Positions 55,136 through 64,000 of a stretch of DNA of 64,000 bases are shown here, in pieces; the stretch's first letter is position 1; each line of letters begins with the position of its first letter. The position numbers and the translations under genes were made by a program. This stretch comes from Terracoccus luteus (GTDB lineage Bacteria; Actinomycetota; Actinomycetes; Actinomycetales; Dermatophilaceae): positions 1,736,001 through 1,800,000 of the forward strand of contig NZ_RBXT01000001.1 in the NCBI RefSeq assembly GCF_003635045.1, given 5' to 3'. Under the pieces are notes generated by a model. That model saw nothing but the letters and a program-made list of their open reading frames with translations. It was not told the origin of the DNA and ran no database searches.

Positions 55136-55867
55136 GTGGACCACATCACAACGCTGACCGAGTTCAACGACGAACGCGGCAATCGCATCATCTACGACGG
55201 CCCACCGGTCACCATCGGTGTCAACATCTACTTCCGCGGCAGCAACAACACCCTGCGCGTCGCGGCCGGCGCAAGAGTCGGGCGTCTGTCGGTCTCGTTC
55301 GACTGCGACAACGGCCGTTGCGAGATCGGCAGCCACGACGCCGTGCCGGCGATCAAGGCGACCATCCGCGTGGGCCAGGACGCGGCGGTGCTCGTCGGCG
55401 ACGACGTGTCCATGACCGAGACGTGCGGCATGTCGGCCGTGGAGGGCGCCACCATCCGCATCGGTGACGACGTCATGTTCGCGAGTGGCAACCAGCTCCG
55501 CGCCGACGACGGACACCCGATCTTCGACGTCGCCACCGGGCAGCGGGTCAACCCCGCCCGGGACATCACCATCGGCAACCACGTGTGGGTCGGCCTGCGC
55601 GCGATCCTCCTTGCCGGCGCGACCGTCGGGGACGGCACCGTCATCGGCCTGGGCAGCATCGTCACCGGGCCGGTGCCGAACAACTGTGTCGCGGCCGGCG
55701 CGCCGGCGCGGGTGGTGCGTAAACACGTCGCGTGGGAGCGCCCGCACCTCTCCCTCGTCGAGCCGTACTACAAGCCCGACGGGGACACCGTCACCCGCAG
55801 TCCGTACTGGAACCTGACGGAGGAAGCGCCCCGGCCGAGTCGGATGCGGCGCCTGCTCCGGCGCTGA
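55136..55867 (+). CDS. Hexapeptide-repeat (left-handed beta-helix) acyltransferase
   Basis: 243 residues of the WbbJ/maltose O-acetyltransferase type. Hexapeptide repeats are seen from about residue 30 to 185: ATIRVGQDAAVLVGDDVSMT, ATIRIGDDVMFASGNQLRAD, then ITIGNHVWVGLRAILLAGATVGD-type sequence and AAGAPARVVRK. The pair of histidines in DGHPIFD and IGNHVWVG fit the catalytic site of O-acetyltransferases. GTG 55136 was chosen because conserved sequence starts there (DHITTLTEFNDERGN) and a -10 element sits 6 nt before it. Probably modifies a surface polysaccharide; no other polysaccharide genes are near, so it may be a remnant of a transferred cluster. Confidence 0.86.
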   Translation: MDHITTLTEFNDERGNRIIYDGPPVTIGVNIYFRGSNNTLRVAAGARVGRLSVSFDCDNGRCEIGSHDAVPAIKATIRVGQDAAVLVGDDVSMTETCGMSAVEGATIRIGDDVMFASGNQLRADDGHPIFDVATGQRVNPARDITIGNHVWVGLRAILLAGATVGDGTVIGLGSIVTGPVPNNCVAAGAPARVVRKHVAWERPHLSLVEPYYKPDGDTVTRSPYWNLTEEAPRPSRMRRLLRR

Positions 55868-55891
55868 CAGCGCCACCACACGAGGCCGGCG

Positions 55892-56452
55892 TCAGCCCCA
55901 GTAGTCGTCGAGCGGCTCGGGGCCGTCGTCGCGCGTGGCGCTGGTGCGCCGCTCGGTGACGGAGAAGCGCCCGCGGTAGAACAGCATCGGCCGGCCGGCC
56001 GTCGCGTCGTCGAGCCCGACGACACGACCGATGACGACGTCGTGGTCGCCGGCCACGTGCACCTGCTCGACCTCGGCGTGCACGCGGACGAGCACCCCCG
56101 GCAGCGACGGTCCGCCGGCGACCGAGCGTTCCCACGCCAGACCGTCGAAGCGCTTACCGGCCGACGAGCCGAAGCGGTCGACGAGCTCGCGCTGGTGGTG
56201 GCTGAGCACGTTGACGGTGAAGCGTCCCGACTCACGGATGAGCGGCCACGTGCGGCCACGGTGGTCGGCGCAGAACAGCACGAGCGGGGGGTCGAGCGAC
56301 ACCGACGCGAACGACTGGCAGGCGAACCCGACCGGCTCCCCGTCGGGGTCGTAGCCGGTCACCACGGTGACACCGGTGGCGAAGTGCCCGAGGGCGTGAC
56401 GCATCCGCGTCGGGGTGGGCGGCTCGAGCGGCGCGGAGGCGGCTGCGCTCAC
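55892..56452 (-). CDS. Flavin reductase family protein
   Basis: 186 residues, FMN-binding split barrel. The N-terminus MRHALGHFATGVTVVTGYDP, the FACQSFASVSLDPPLVLFC strand and the C-terminal region LDDATAGRPMLFYRGRFSV fit HpaC/RutF-type reductases, which supply reduced flavin to a monooxygenase partner. No monooxygenase is nearby. GTG 56450-56452 overlaps the PH-domain gene's stop by 4 nt, so it is coupled to the hisG cluster. Confidence 0.9.
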   Translation of the reverse strand: MSAAASAPLEPPTPTRMRHALGHFATGVTVVTGYDPDGEPVGFACQSFASVSLDPPLVLFCADHRGRTWPLIRESGRFTVNVLSHHQRELVDRFGSSAGKRFDGLAWERSVAGGPSLPGVLVRVHAEVEQVHVAGDHDVVIGRVVGLDDATAGRPMLFYRGRFSVTERRTSATRDDGPEPLDDYWG

Positions 56453-57000
56453 CCGCGCTCACCGGCATCCGGCTCGCGCGTCTCACCGAAGGCCTGCACG
56501 AGCGCGGCGAGGCGCGACGCCTCACGCCCGGCGAGATCGCCGTCGGCCTTCTGGATGGCCATGACTGCCAGGGTGTCGCCGTCCTCGAGGTCGAGGCTCA
56601 CCCACGGCTCGCCGCCACCGAACTGCACGCCGACGACCTCCGACCATTCGAGCCGCCGGGTGACGACGAGGTTGCGCACGACGAGCCCCTCGCGGCTGGG
56701 TCGGGCGACGATCGAGGCGTAGCGCCAGGCGAGGAACGCGATGACGGCGCCGAGGCCGAAGAACATGAGGCGGTCGCCGAGGTTCCAGCGGCCGTCGACC
56801 TGCGTGGGGATGATGACCGCGATGGCGCCGAAGAGCGCGAGCGAGCACCACGTCGTCGCGAGCGCCACGGCCCGCCCGCGCCGTGGCCGGAAGGGGGCGA
56901 GGGCGTCACCGGATGCCGGGGAGCCCGTCGCGGGTCCGCCACCCTCGGGTGCGGGGCCGCGCCCTGCGTCGGGCGTCGCGTCGGGCGTCGTGTCGGTCAC
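56449..57000 (-). CDS. PH domain-containing membrane protein
   Basis: 183 residues. A Pro/Gly-rich leader, two hydrophobic helices (about 46-64 and 74-92) and a bacterial PH-like domain (SREGLVVRNLVVTRRLEWSE, then VGVQFGGGEPWVSLDLEDG). In actinobacteria such a gene commonly follows hisG (as in the Rv2121c-Rv2120c pair). GTG 57000 is 4 nt after the hisG stop. Function unknown. Confidence 0.85.
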   Translation of the reverse strand: MTDTTPDATPDAGRGPAPEGGGPATGSPASGDALAPFRPRRGRAVALATTWCSLALFGAIAVIIPTQVDGRWNLGDRLMFFGLGAVIAFLAWRYASIVARPSREGLVVRNLVVTRRLEWSEVVGVQFGGGEPWVSLDLEDGDTLAVMAIQKADGDLAGREASRLAALVQAFGETREPDAGERG

Positions 57001-57004
57001 GACG

Positions 57005-57946
57005 TCACAGCCGGCACGCGGCGATGTCGGTGACGAGGATCGCCCGCGCGCCGAGGTCGTAGAGCTCGTCCATCAGGCGGTTGCGCCCGGCCCGGGGCAC
57101 CATGGCGCGCACCGCCACCCAGCGGTCGTCCTGCAGCGGCGAGACGGTCGGCGACTCCAACCCGGGGGTGAGCTCGGTGGCCCGGTCGACGAGCTCGCGG
57201 GGGCAGTCGTAGTCGAGCATCACGTAGGTACGGGCGGTGATGACGCCCGTGAGGCGGCGCTGGAGCACCTCGACCGCCGCCGTCGCCTCGGGGCGGTCGC
57301 CTCGGATGAGTACGGCCTCCGACCGTAGGATCGGCTCGCCGAAGACCTCGAGGCCCTGGCTGCGCAGGGTCGCGCCGGTCTCGACGACGTCGGCGATGAC
57401 GTCGGCCACGCCGAGGGTGATGGCGGTCTCGACGGCCCCGTCGAGGCGCACGACGTCGGCGGCGACCCCAGCCCGGGCCAGGTCGGCCCGCACGAGGCCC
57501 GGGTAGCTCGTCGCCACCCGCTTGCCGTCGATGTCGGCGACCGTGGCGACCCGACCGGGCTGGCCGGCGTAGCGGAAGGTCGACCCACCGAAGCCGAGGG
57601 TCATCACCTCGACGGCGGGCGACCCGCTGTCGAGCAGCAGGTCCCGGCCGGTGACGCCGGCGTCGACGGTGCCGGATCCGACGTAGACGGCGATGTCACG
57701 CGGGCGCAGGTAGAAGAACTCGACGTCGTTCTCGGCGTCGGTGACGACGAGCTCCTTGCTGTCGCGGCGCACCCGGTAGCCGGCCTCGCGCAGCATCTCG
57801 ACGGTCGCATCGCTGAGGGCGCCCTTGTTGGGCACGGCGAGGCGCAGCGGGGGGGCCGGCTCCCCCGCGCGCCCCGTGCGGGCGTCGGCGGGGCCGCCGG
57901 TCGCGCCGCTCGTGGTGGTCTCGGTGTTCGTGGTGGTGCTCGTCAT
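57005..57946 (-). CDS. hisG: ATP phosphoribosyltransferase
   Basis: First and feedback-controlled step of histidine synthesis, joining ATP and PRPP. 313 residues: a Thr/Gly-rich extension (about 33), the catalytic part starting RLAVPNKGALSDATVEML, the PRPP loop with DVVETGATLRSQGL, and a C-terminal regulatory domain (about 235-313), so it is the long, homohexameric, histidine-inhibited form. ATG 57944-57946 follows hisE closely. hisE and hisG form an operon as in mycobacteria. Confidence 0.95.
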   Translation of the reverse strand: MTSTTTNTETTTSGATGGPADARTGRAGEPAPPLRLAVPNKGALSDATVEMLREAGYRVRRDSKELVVTDAENDVEFFYLRPRDIAVYVGSGTVDAGVTGRDLLLDSGSPAVEVMTLGFGGSTFRYAGQPGRVATVADIDGKRVATSYPGLVRADLARAGVAADVVRLDGAVETAITLGVADVIADVVETGATLRSQGLEVFGEPILRSEAVLIRGDRPEATAAVEVLQRRLTGVITARTYVMLDYDCPRELVDRATELTPGLESPTVSPLQDDRWVAVRAMVPRAGRNRLMDELYDLGARAILVTDIAACRL

Positions 57947-57956
57947 CGGGGTGCTC

Positions 57957-58220
57957 TCAGAGGTGGGCGTAGACGTCGTCGAGGCCGATGCCCTTGGCGA
58001 GCATCAGCACCTGGAGGTGGTACAGCAGCTGGCTGATCTCCTCCGCGGTCTCGGCCGTCGTCTCGTACTCGGCGGCCATCCAGACCTCGGCCGCCTCCTC
58101 GACGATCTTCTTGCCGATGGCGTGCACCCCGGCGTCGAGCTGCGCGACGGTGCCCGACCCCTCGGGTCGCGTCTGCGCCTTCTCGGCCAGCTCGGCGTAC
58201 AGCTGCTCAAAGCTCTTCAC
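57957..58220 (-). CDS. hisE: Phosphoribosyl-ATP pyrophosphatase
   Basis: 87 residues, all-alpha MazG-like fold, second step of histidine synthesis. [16 protein letters not shown] (about 38-53) and [18 protein letters not shown] are the metal-binding helices with conserved Glu/Asp. GTG 58218-58220 is preceded by a promoter rather than a ribosome site, implying a leaderless transcript. First gene of the hisE-hisG-PH-flavin reductase operon. Confidence 0.94.
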   Translation of the reverse strand: MKSFEQLYAELAEKAQTRPEGSGTVAQLDAGVHAIGKKIVEEAAEVWMAAEYETTAETAEEISQLLYHLQVLMLAKGIGLDDVYAHL

Positions 58221-58256
58221 GGGGCCACAGCCTACGGTGGCCCCGTGTGCGGTCAG
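58221..58256 (-). promoter_or_regulatory. hisE promoter covered by a perfect inverted repeat
   Basis: CTGACC (-35, 58251-58256), 16-nt spacer, TAGGCT (-10, 58229-58234), then about 8 nt to the GTG start. GGGGCCAC (58221-58228) and GTGGCCCC (58237-58244) are inverted around the -10, an arrangement suited to a repressor site that blocks RNA polymerase. Confidence 0.55.
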
Positions 58257-58264
58257 GACGGCGC

Positions 58265-58993
58265 TCACCCCCTGGCGGGCTGACGGGCGACCCCGGCATC
58301 CTCGATCTCGGGGGTGGGGCGCTCGGTGCGGCTGGCCCTGACCCACGCGACGAAGCCGTAGAGCACGAACACCGAGTACACGCCGTAGAGCACGGCGGTG
58401 GGCAGGTAGCCCGAGTGCACGAGCAGGGGCACGCCGACGAGGTCGACGGCGATCCACACGAGCCAGAACTCGTTCCAGCCGCGGGCCATCGCGTACGTGG
58501 CGAGCATCGAGCCCACGAAGATCCACGCGTCGCACCAGAAGTACCAGCGCGGCGCGGGCCAGCCCGCGCCGATGACGGCGAAGACCTGCTGCACGACGAG
58601 CACGCCGACGACCATGGTCACGAGCAGCGTGACGCGCTCCCGGGCGGTCGCCCAGCGCGGCACGATGGCCGGGGCGTCGGCGGGCCGGTCGGCCGCCTTC
58701 TTCACCTGGTTCCACCGCCACCAGCCGTAGACGCTCGTGATGATGAAGAAGATCTGGCGGCCCGACTGCCCGAAGAGCGGGGCGCGGCCGTCGGCGGCGT
58801 CGAACGTCACGGTGATGTAGACGAAGAACAGCAGCACGTTGCCGACGATGCCGACCGGCCACGCCCAGACGCGGCGGACGAGGCCGCCGACGGCCGAGGC
58901 GAGCCCGAAGAGCACGCCGATGAGCTCGAGCCAGTGCAGCTCGTAGCCCCCGATGGGGATGCTGGCCTCGTAGAGCCAACGAAGAATGTCCAT
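58265..58993 (-). CDS. ribM: PnuC-like vitamin transporter, probably riboflavin transporter RibM
   Basis: 242 residues with about seven to eight helices in the PnuC fold ([52 protein letters not shown]). PnuC proteins usually carry nicotinamide riboside, but this gene has an FMN riboswitch in its leader. Known PnuC-like genes under FMN riboswitches (ribM/pnuX in Corynebacterium and Streptomyces) import riboflavin by facilitated diffusion, so that is the best call. ATG 58991-58993, with AGGGA upstream. Transcription probably starts upstream of 59270, and hisE has its own promoter. Confidence 0.85.
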   Translation of the reverse strand: MDILRWLYEASIPIGGYELHWLELIGVLFGLASAVGGLVRRVWAWPVGIVGNVLLFFVYITVTFDAADGRAPLFGQSGRQIFFIITSVYGWWRWNQVKKAADRPADAPAIVPRWATARERVTLLVTMVVGVLVVQQVFAVIGAGWPAPRWYFWCDAWIFVGSMLATYAMARGWNEFWLVWIAVDLVGVPLLVHSGYLPTAVLYGVYSVFVLYGFVAWVRASRTERPTPEIEDAGVARQPARG

Positions 58994-59148
58994 GGTGTCC
59001 GTCCCTGGGTCGTCGCAACTGAGAGCGGACTCCGGGGGTCTCGATCGCGGGACTACGGGACGGCGCCGACGCGGGCTCGGGGGCGACCGGGCGGACCGGT
59101 GCGCCGACGGATGCCGACGTCAGGCCGACCACGTCGTGGCCCGCCTCG

Positions 59149-59270
59149 TGCTGCCTCCCATCCGGACTTTCACCGTCGGTCCCGGAGTTTCACCAGGTCA
59201 ACCGGCCGCTGGATGCGGTCGGGTCGCGGACTGTCACCGCCGGCTCGGAATTACACCGACCCCGGAGCAC
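59149..59270 (-). promoter_or_regulatory. FMN riboswitch (RFN element)
   Basis: On the minus strand the leader carries the conserved RFN blocks in order: GGGGTCGGTGTAATTCC, GAGCCGGCGGTGACAGTCC, GGTGAAACTCCGGGACCGAC, GGTGAAAGTCCGGATGGGAG. The closing stem pairs GTGCT (59266-59270) with AGCAC (59149-59153). About 155 nt separate it from the ribM start, leaving room for an expression platform that I could not resolve. FMN binding is expected to switch the gene off. Confidence 0.96.
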
Positions 59271-59378
59271 GTCCGGCCAGTATGCACCCGGGCCTGGCGG
59301 GCGCGCACATCCCGCCCGCGGACGCTCAGGCCCCCGGGGCGCCGTGCGTGCCCGCTCGCCGCCGGCTCGGGTGGGCCC

Positions 59379-60038
59379 TCAGTGGTGCGGATGCCGGGAG
59401 GCGAGCTCGCGCAGCTCGCTGACCGCCGCGGCCGCGTCGTCGGCGCCATAGACGGCCGAACCGGCCACGAAGACGTCGGCGCCGGCCTCGGCGCACTGCT
59501 CGATCGTCGAGGCGCTCACCCCGCCGTCGACCTGCACCCAGATCTCGCCGCCGTGACGCCGGACCGCCTCGCGCACCTGACGCACCTTGGGCAGCTGGTC
59601 GGCCATGAACGACTGACCGCCGAACCCGGGCTCGACCGTCATGACGAGCACCATGTCGAGGTGCGGCAGCAGCTCCTCGTACGGCCCGAACGCAGTGGCG
59701 GGCTTGAGGGCCATCGCGGCCCGGGCGCCGGCGGCCCGCAGGTCGCGGGCGATGGCCCGCGGGTCGGCGGCGGCCTCGATGTGGAAGGTCACCGACCGGC
59801 ATCCGGCCTCGGCGTAGTCGGGGGCCCACCGGTCGGGGTCCTCGATCATGAGGTGGGCGTCGAGGGGCACCGGGCTCACCTTGGCCAGCGCCTCGACGAC
59901 GGGCAGACCGAGCGTGAGGTTGGGCACGAAGTGTGCGTCCATCACGTCGACGTGCGCCCAGTCGGCGTCGGCGATGCGCTGCAGCTCGTGCTGGAGGTTC
60001 GCGAAGTCGCTGTTGAGGATGCTCGGTGAGATCTGCAC
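59379..60038 (-). CDS. rpe: Ribulose-phosphate 3-epimerase
   Basis: 219 residues, TIM-barrel enzyme of the pentose-phosphate pathway interconverting ribulose-5-P and xylulose-5-P. Typical blocks: [29 protein letters not shown] (metal-binding His/Asp), [24 protein letters not shown] and [19 protein letters not shown] with [11 protein letters not shown] 60036-60038 starts 10 nt after rsmB. Last gene of the def-fmt-rsmB-rpe run. Confidence 0.96.
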   Translation of the reverse strand: MQISPSILNSDFANLQHELQRIADADWAHVDVMDAHFVPNLTLGLPVVEALAKVSPVPLDAHLMIEDPDRWAPDYAEAGCRSVTFHIEAAADPRAIARDLRAAGARAAMALKPATAFGPYEELLPHLDMVLVMTVEPGFGGQSFMADQLPKVRQVREAVRRHGGEIWVQVDGGVSASTIEQCAEAGADVFVAGSAVYGADDAAAAVSELRELASRHPHH

Positions 60039-60048
60039 GGGGCCGAAT

Positions 60049-61587
60049 CTACTTCTTGCGCAGCAGCGTGAAGAACATCGCGTCGGTGCCGTGCAGGTGC
60101 GGCCACAGCTGCACCGACGGGCCGGTACCGAGCGACCCCAGCGGACGGCCCGCGCTGTCGACGAAAAGCTCTCTCGCGTCGACGATCTCGACGTCGTCAC
60201 GGTGCTTGACGACGTCGTCGACGACGAACGTCGTCTCGTTGAGGTGCGGGCTGCAGGTGGCGTAGCCGACGACCCCGCCGGATGCCGTCGCGGTGAGCGC
60301 CGAGCCGAGCAGCTCGCGCTGCAGCGTGGCGAGGGTCGCGACGTCCTCCGGCCGTCGTCGCCAGCGGGCCTCGGGCCGCCGTCGCAGTGCGCCGAGCCCG
60401 GTGCACGGCGCGTCGACGAGGACACGGCTGTACCCGCCGGGCTCGTACGTGCCGGCCTCGCGGCCGTCGGCCTCGAGCACCTCGAGGTCGACTCCCTCCT
60501 CCCGCGCCCACGCGCGCGCCGCCGCGAGCGTCTGCCACACGAGGTCGGCGCGGTGCTCGCTGACCTCGTTGGCCACGAAGGGGATCCGTCGACCGACGGC
60601 CAGCGCGGCGAGCAGGCCGGCCTTGCCACCCGGGCCGGCGCACAGGTCGAGCCAGCGCTCGTTCGCGGCGGCGTCGCCCGTGACGTCGGCCGCGGCGAGG
60701 GCGAGGGCGAGCAGCTGCGAGCCCTCGTCCTGCACGGCAGCCCGACCGTCACGGACGGCCTCGATGTCGCCGGGGTCGCCCTCCGGCCACGTGGCGCCCA
60801 CCGGGCTCGTGTCCGAGCGGTAGGCGCCCGCCGCGACGAGCTCGTCGACCGTGGACAGGCCGGGGCGGGCGACGAGCGAGACGAGCGGCGGGGTGTTGTC
60901 GCTCTCGAGCAGGGTGGTCAGGGACGCGTCGACGTCGTCGGGCGTCACCGTGCCGTGGCCGACGAGGGCGGCGCGCAGGGCCCTGACCACCCACAACGGG
61001 TGTGACGTCTCGAGGGCCAGCGCCTCCAGGGCGTCGCCGGCGGTGGCGGTGACCCGACGCACCCACTCGTCGCGCTCGCGCTCGCTGATGCGGCGCATGA
61101 CGGCGTTGACGAAGCCGGCCGCGCCAGCGCCGTTGACCTGTCGGGCGAGGGCCACGGTCTCGTCGACGGCGGCGTGGGCCGGCACCCGCATGCCGAGCAG
61201 CTGGTGGGCACCGAGGCGCAGGGTGTCGAGCACGGCGCCGTCGATCTTGTCGACCGACCGACCGGCGGCGTCGGAGACGACCGCGTCGTAGAGGCCGCGC
61301 AGGCGCGTCGCGCCGTAGACGAGCTCGGTCGCGAAGGCGGCGTCACGGCCGTGGATGTACCTGTCGCGCAAGGCCTTCGGCAGGGCGAGGTTGGCGTAGG
61401 CGCCGTCGGACACGTCGCGCATCACCCCGTAGGCCGCCAGCCGGGACAGGTCCGTCTGTCGCGACCGCTGCGAGGGCGCCAACGACGACCGGTGCTGCGC
61501 CGACCGCTCACGGGCGGGCGGTCGCTGCCGCTCGCCCCGTCGTCCGTCGTGGCCGCCACCGCGGCGTCCGTCCTGTCCGTCACTCAT
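60049..61587 (-). CDS. rsmB: 16S rRNA (cytosine-C5)-methyltransferase RsmB
   Basis: 512 residues. A basic Arg/Gly-rich leader (about 1-45), a NusB-like RNA-binding domain (about 45-180) and the SAM-dependent domain with [19 protein letters not shown]. The two catalytic cysteines are in [18 protein letters not shown] (about 392) and YATCSPH (about 441), as expected for m5C967-type enzymes. The stop of this gene is 10 nt before rpe and its start overlaps the fmt stop by 8 nt. Confidence 0.95.
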   Translation of the reverse strand: MSDGQDGRRGGGHDGRRGERQRPPARERSAQHRSSLAPSQRSRQTDLSRLAAYGVMRDVSDGAYANLALPKALRDRYIHGRDAAFATELVYGATRLRGLYDAVVSDAAGRSVDKIDGAVLDTLRLGAHQLLGMRVPAHAAVDETVALARQVNGAGAAGFVNAVMRRISERERDEWVRRVTATAGDALEALALETSHPLWVVRALRAALVGHGTVTPDDVDASLTTLLESDNTPPLVSLVARPGLSTVDELVAAGAYRSDTSPVGATWPEGDPGDIEAVRDGRAAVQDEGSQLLALALAAADVTGDAAANERWLDLCAGPGGKAGLLAALAVGRRIPFVANEVSEHRADLVWQTLAAARAWAREEGVDLEVLEADGREAGTYEPGGYSRVLVDAPCTGLGALRRRPEARWRRRPEDVATLATLQRELLGSALTATASGGVVGYATCSPHLNETTFVVDDVVKHRDDVEIVDARELFVDSAGRPLGSLGTGPSVQLWPHLHGTDAMFFTLLRKK

Positions 61588-62536
61588 CGCCGACCCGCTC
61601 CCCCGTCGTCACGCGCACGCCGCGCGCCCAGTCGGGCGCCGGCATCGGCTTCTTGCCGTGTGCCTGCACGACACCGAGCCGCACGGGGTCGGTGCCGGTG
61701 CCGACGAACACGGCACGCTTGGTCGCCACGAGCTCACCCGGCCGCGGGCGGGCCTGCTGCAGGTCGGGTGGCAGGTCGGTGGCCATCGTCACCTCGACCG
61801 GCTCGAGCTTGAGCCGTTCGCCGCGGAACGTGGTCCAGGCACCCGGGGCCGGGGTGCAGCCGCGCACCCGGCGGTCGACGGCGAGGGCCGGCAGGGCCCA
61901 GTCGACCCGAGCGTCGTCGACCTCGATCTTCGGCGCGAGGGAGACCCCCTCGGCCGGCTGCGGCACCGGGACGAGCTCGCCAGCCTCGAGACCATCGAGC
62001 GTGGCGACCAGCAGCCCGGCGCCGGCGCGGGCCAGACGACCCAGCAGGTCGCCGGCCGTGTCGCGCGGGCGGACGGCCTCGGTCATGACGCCGAGGACCG
62101 GGCCGGTGTCGAGACCACGCTCGATGACGAACGTAGAGGCGCCCGTCATCTCGTCACCGGCCATGAGGGCGTGCTGCACGGGCGCTGCTCCCCGCCACGC
62201 CGGCAGCAGCGAGAAGTGGAGGTTGACCCAGCCGTGCGTCGGGATGTCGAGTGCCGTCGGCGGGATGAGGTTGCCGTAGGCGACGACCGGGCACGCGTCC
62301 GGGGCCAGCGCCCGCAGGCGCTCGAGGAAGTCCTCGTCGCGCACCCGGGCCGGGGTGAGCACCTCGACGCCCAGCTGTTCGGCCCGTCGGCGGACGGGTG
62401 AGGCCTCGAGCCGGCGACCGCGCCCGGCGGGCGCGTCGGGGCGGGTGACGACGGCGACGAGCTCATGGCGTGAGGCCGCCACGGCCTCGAGAGCCGGCAC
62501 CGCGGCATCCGGTGTGCCGGCGAAGACGACCCTCAC
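61580..62536 (-). CDS. fmt: Methionyl-tRNA formyltransferase
   Basis: 318 residues. Formylates the initiator Met-tRNA using 10-formyl-THF. [15 protein letters not shown] at the start, active-site Asn106 and His108 in [17 protein letters not shown] and Asp144 in [11 protein letters not shown]; the C-terminal OB-like domain (about 205-318) is complete. GTG 62534-62536 is 1 nt after the def stop. A longer frame is only a shadow of def. The def-fmt pair is conserved in bacteria. Confidence 0.96.
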   Translation of the reverse strand: MRVVFAGTPDAAVPALEAVAASRHELVAVVTRPDAPAGRGRRLEASPVRRRAEQLGVEVLTPARVRDEDFLERLRALAPDACPVVAYGNLIPPTALDIPTHGWVNLHFSLLPAWRGAAPVQHALMAGDEMTGASTFVIERGLDTGPVLGVMTEAVRPRDTAGDLLGRLARAGAGLLVATLDGLEAGELVPVPQPAEGVSLAPKIEVDDARVDWALPALAVDRRVRGCTPAPGAWTTFRGERLKLEPVEVTMATDLPPDLQQARPRPGELVATKRAVFVGTGTDPVRLGVVQAHGKKPMPAPDWARGVRVTTGERVGDE

Positions 62537-62537
62537 G

Positions 62538-63083
62538 TCACATCGCCCGGCCGAAGGTGGTGTGCGGGCTGACCCGCACGTCGGGAGGCGGCTCGCCGAA
62601 CCACTCCGCCTCGCGGATGGCGCGCATCGCGGCCCGGCGGGCCTCGGAGTCGAGCCGGTCGACGAAGAGCACGCCGTCGAGGTGGTCGGTCTCGTGCTGG
62701 ACGCACCGCGCGAGCAGGTCGCTGCCCTCGACGACGACGGGCTCGCCCCACATGTCCTGGCCACGCGCCACGACGTGCCGCGCCCGGGTCGTGTCGAAGG
62801 CGATTCCGGGGATCGAGAGGCACCCCTCGGGGCCGCACTGCTCCTCGTCGGACAGCTCGAGCACCGGGTTGACGAGGTGGCCGAGCACGTCGTCGACGTA
62901 GTAGGTGAAGACCCGGAGCCCGACCCCGAGCTGCGGGGCGGCGAGGCCGGCCCCGGGCGCGTCCATCATGGTGTCGCCGAGATCGGCCACGAGCTGGCGC
63001 AGCTCCTTGTCGAAGTCGACGACCTCGATCGCGCGGGTGCGCAGCACGGGGTCACCGAACAGTCGGATGTCTTTGATCGACAC
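62538..63083 (-). CDS. def: Peptide deformylase
   Basis: 181 residues. Removes the formyl group from nascent proteins. The three family motifs are present: GAGLAAPQ (44-51), EGCLS (86-90) and QHETDH (129-134), the metal ligands being Cys88, His130 and His134. GTG 63081-63083. It heads the def-fmt-rsmB-rpe group, a translation-linked operon. Confidence 0.96.
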   Translation of the reverse strand: MSIKDIRLFGDPVLRTRAIEVVDFDKELRQLVADLGDTMMDAPGAGLAAPQLGVGLRVFTYYVDDVLGHLVNPVLELSDEEQCGPEGCLSIPGIAFDTTRARHVVARGQDMWGEPVVVEGSDLLARCVQHETDHLDGVLFVDRLDSEARRAAMRAIREAEWFGEPPPDVRVSPHTTFGRAM

Positions 63084-63138
63084 GCGGGGTGGGTCCTTGT
63101 CGCCGGGGCGCGGTCGTGGGCCGACCGCGGGCCCCATC

Positions 63139-64000
63139 CTAGGAGGCCGGGGGCGCCGGTCCGGCCTGCACGGACGGGGGCCGCGCCGGTATCCGGCCGG
63201 GTCCCATGTCGTCGAGCCGACCGAGGTCGCGGACGGAGCGCGAGAGCAGGGCGCTCAGCGAGAGCACGGCGTAGAGGATGCCGCTGACGACGAGCAGCGA
63301 CTCGAGCGACACGTGGGTGGCGAGCCAGCCGTAGGCGAGGGTGCCGACCGGGATGGCGACGAAGGAGCCGAGCAGGTCGTAGCTCGAGACGCGCGAGAGC
63401 ACCTCGGTGGGGACGTGCTCCTGCAACGCCGTGCTCCACCCGACCCCGAAGACCTCGAGGGCCATGCCCGCGAGGAGGAAGCCGACGGCGACCGTGACGA
63501 GCTCGGGTCGCACCCCGAGCAGGACGAGCGGCAGCGCGAACACCGTGCAGGCGAGCATCCCCCAGCGCAGCGGGTGGGTCAGGCGCAGCCGGAGCAGGAC
63601 CACCGTCATGACGACGGTGCCCACGGCCTCGGCGCTGAGGATGACGCCCCAACCCGCCTCTCCCACAGCGGGGTTCGTCGAGGCGACGAGAGGCCCCACG
63701 ACACCGACGACGCCGGCGTGGATCATGTTGCTCAGGCCGAAGACGAGCACGACGACCCAGAGCCACTGCCGGGAGACGAACTCCCCCCAGCCCTGGCGCA
63801 GCTCGACCACCATCGAGGCCCTCGGGGGCCGGTCCTCCTCCGACCGACGGGGCAGCCGCACCCGGGCGAGGCAGACGACGGCCACGACGTAGGTGAGCGA
63901 GTCGACGGCCAGGGCCCAGCCGGGGCCGACCCCCACGACCAGCAGCCCCGCCGCCGCCGGGCCGAGCATCCCGAGACCGCTGCGGCTGAACGACAGCAGC
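63139..64000 (-). CDS. MFS transporter (N-terminus outside window)
   Basis: About 287 residues are visible; the first helices lie beyond the window edge. There are about eight membrane segments, with the loop ARVRLPRRSEEDRPPRASMV between halves and WSTALQEHVPTEVLSRVSSY, a motif of EntS/DHA3-type exporters (siderophore or multidrug efflux). The C-terminus is Pro/Ala-rich. Transcribed towards def with a 55-nt gap. Substrate unknown. Confidence 0.87.
   Translation of the reverse strand, partial: LLSFSRSGLGMLGPAAAGLLVVGVGPGWALAVDSLTYVVAVVCLARVRLPRRSEEDRPPRASMVVELRQGWGEFVSRQWLWVVVLVFGLSNMIHAGVVGVVGPLVASTNPAVGEAGWGVILSAEAVGTVVMTVVLLRLRLTHPLRWGMLACTVFALPLVLLGVRPELVTVAVGFLLAGMALEVFGVGWSTALQEHVPTEVLSRVSSYDLLGSFVAIPVGTLAYGWLATHVSLESLLVVSGILYAVLSLSALLSRSVRDLGRLDDMGPGRIPARPPSVQAGPAPPAS

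Noticed and set aside
53917-55900. Integrated mobile element or prophage
   Set aside because: No integrase, transposase, terminal repeats or attachment-site duplication; only a drop in G+C.

Overview
The window is about 72% G+C chromosomal DNA from an actinobacterium. GTG starts, very short intergenic gaps, 4-nt stop/start overlaps, a bifunctional LysX, a PdtaR-type ANTAR regulator, an HGxxPAAW protein inside the trp cluster and PafBC-type promoters all point there. Gene content fits Micrococcales, perhaps Intrasporangiaceae (Janibacter/Knoellia/Tetrasphaera-like); the family is an inference. I see no rRNA, insertion sequence, prophage or CRISPR array. One tRNA is present.

Layout. 0-11.3 kb: a TerC-family membrane protein behind a yybP-ykoY (Mn2+) riboswitch, uvrB with a DNA-damage-type promoter, an AGE-family epimerase, a lipoate ligase, two small genes, coaE fused to a GrpB domain, a PPOX-fold protein, a TetR regulator and rpsA. 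11.5-19.1 kb (+ strand): methyltransferase and DMT permease, then lysX, an alpha/beta hydrolase and an SGNH lipoprotein, which look like one cell-envelope operon. 19.1-28.4 kb: polA, a thioesterase, a GNAT protein and a five-gene branched-chain amino-acid ABC importer (livJHMGF). 28.6-37.3 kb: pdtaR-like regulator, tRNA-Leu(CAA), pyk and glutamate synthase (gltB, gltD). 37.4-44.9 kb: hisI, trpE, a Trp-associated membrane protein, an HGxxPAAW protein, trpC, trpB, trpA and lgt, largely translationally coupled. 45-53 kb: a heterodimeric ABC exporter, GNAT protein, TIGR03085 protein, hisF, a small kinase and an MFS transporter. 52.9-55.9 kb: a less conserved patch with lower G+C, holding a kinase broken by an in-frame TAG, a DUF6584 protein, two small proteins and a hexapeptide acyltransferase. 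55.9-64 kb: flavin reductase, PH-domain protein, hisG, hisE, a PnuC-like carrier under an FMN riboswitch (so probably a riboflavin transporter, RibM), rpe, rsmB, fmt, def and a truncated MFS gene.

The central theme is amino-acid metabolism (Trp, His, Glu, branched-chain uptake) mixed with housekeeping genes. Regulation can be read from DNA at several points: two riboswitches, PafBC-type promoters at uvrB and polA, and many start codons 6-8 nt behind a -10 element, which implies leaderless mRNAs. The least explained material is non-coding: a 22-bp tandem repeat at two distant sites, 11-bp tandem arrays in two intergenic gaps, and a 9-mer (GGATGCCGG) found about 33 times. I found no convincing new multi-gene system.
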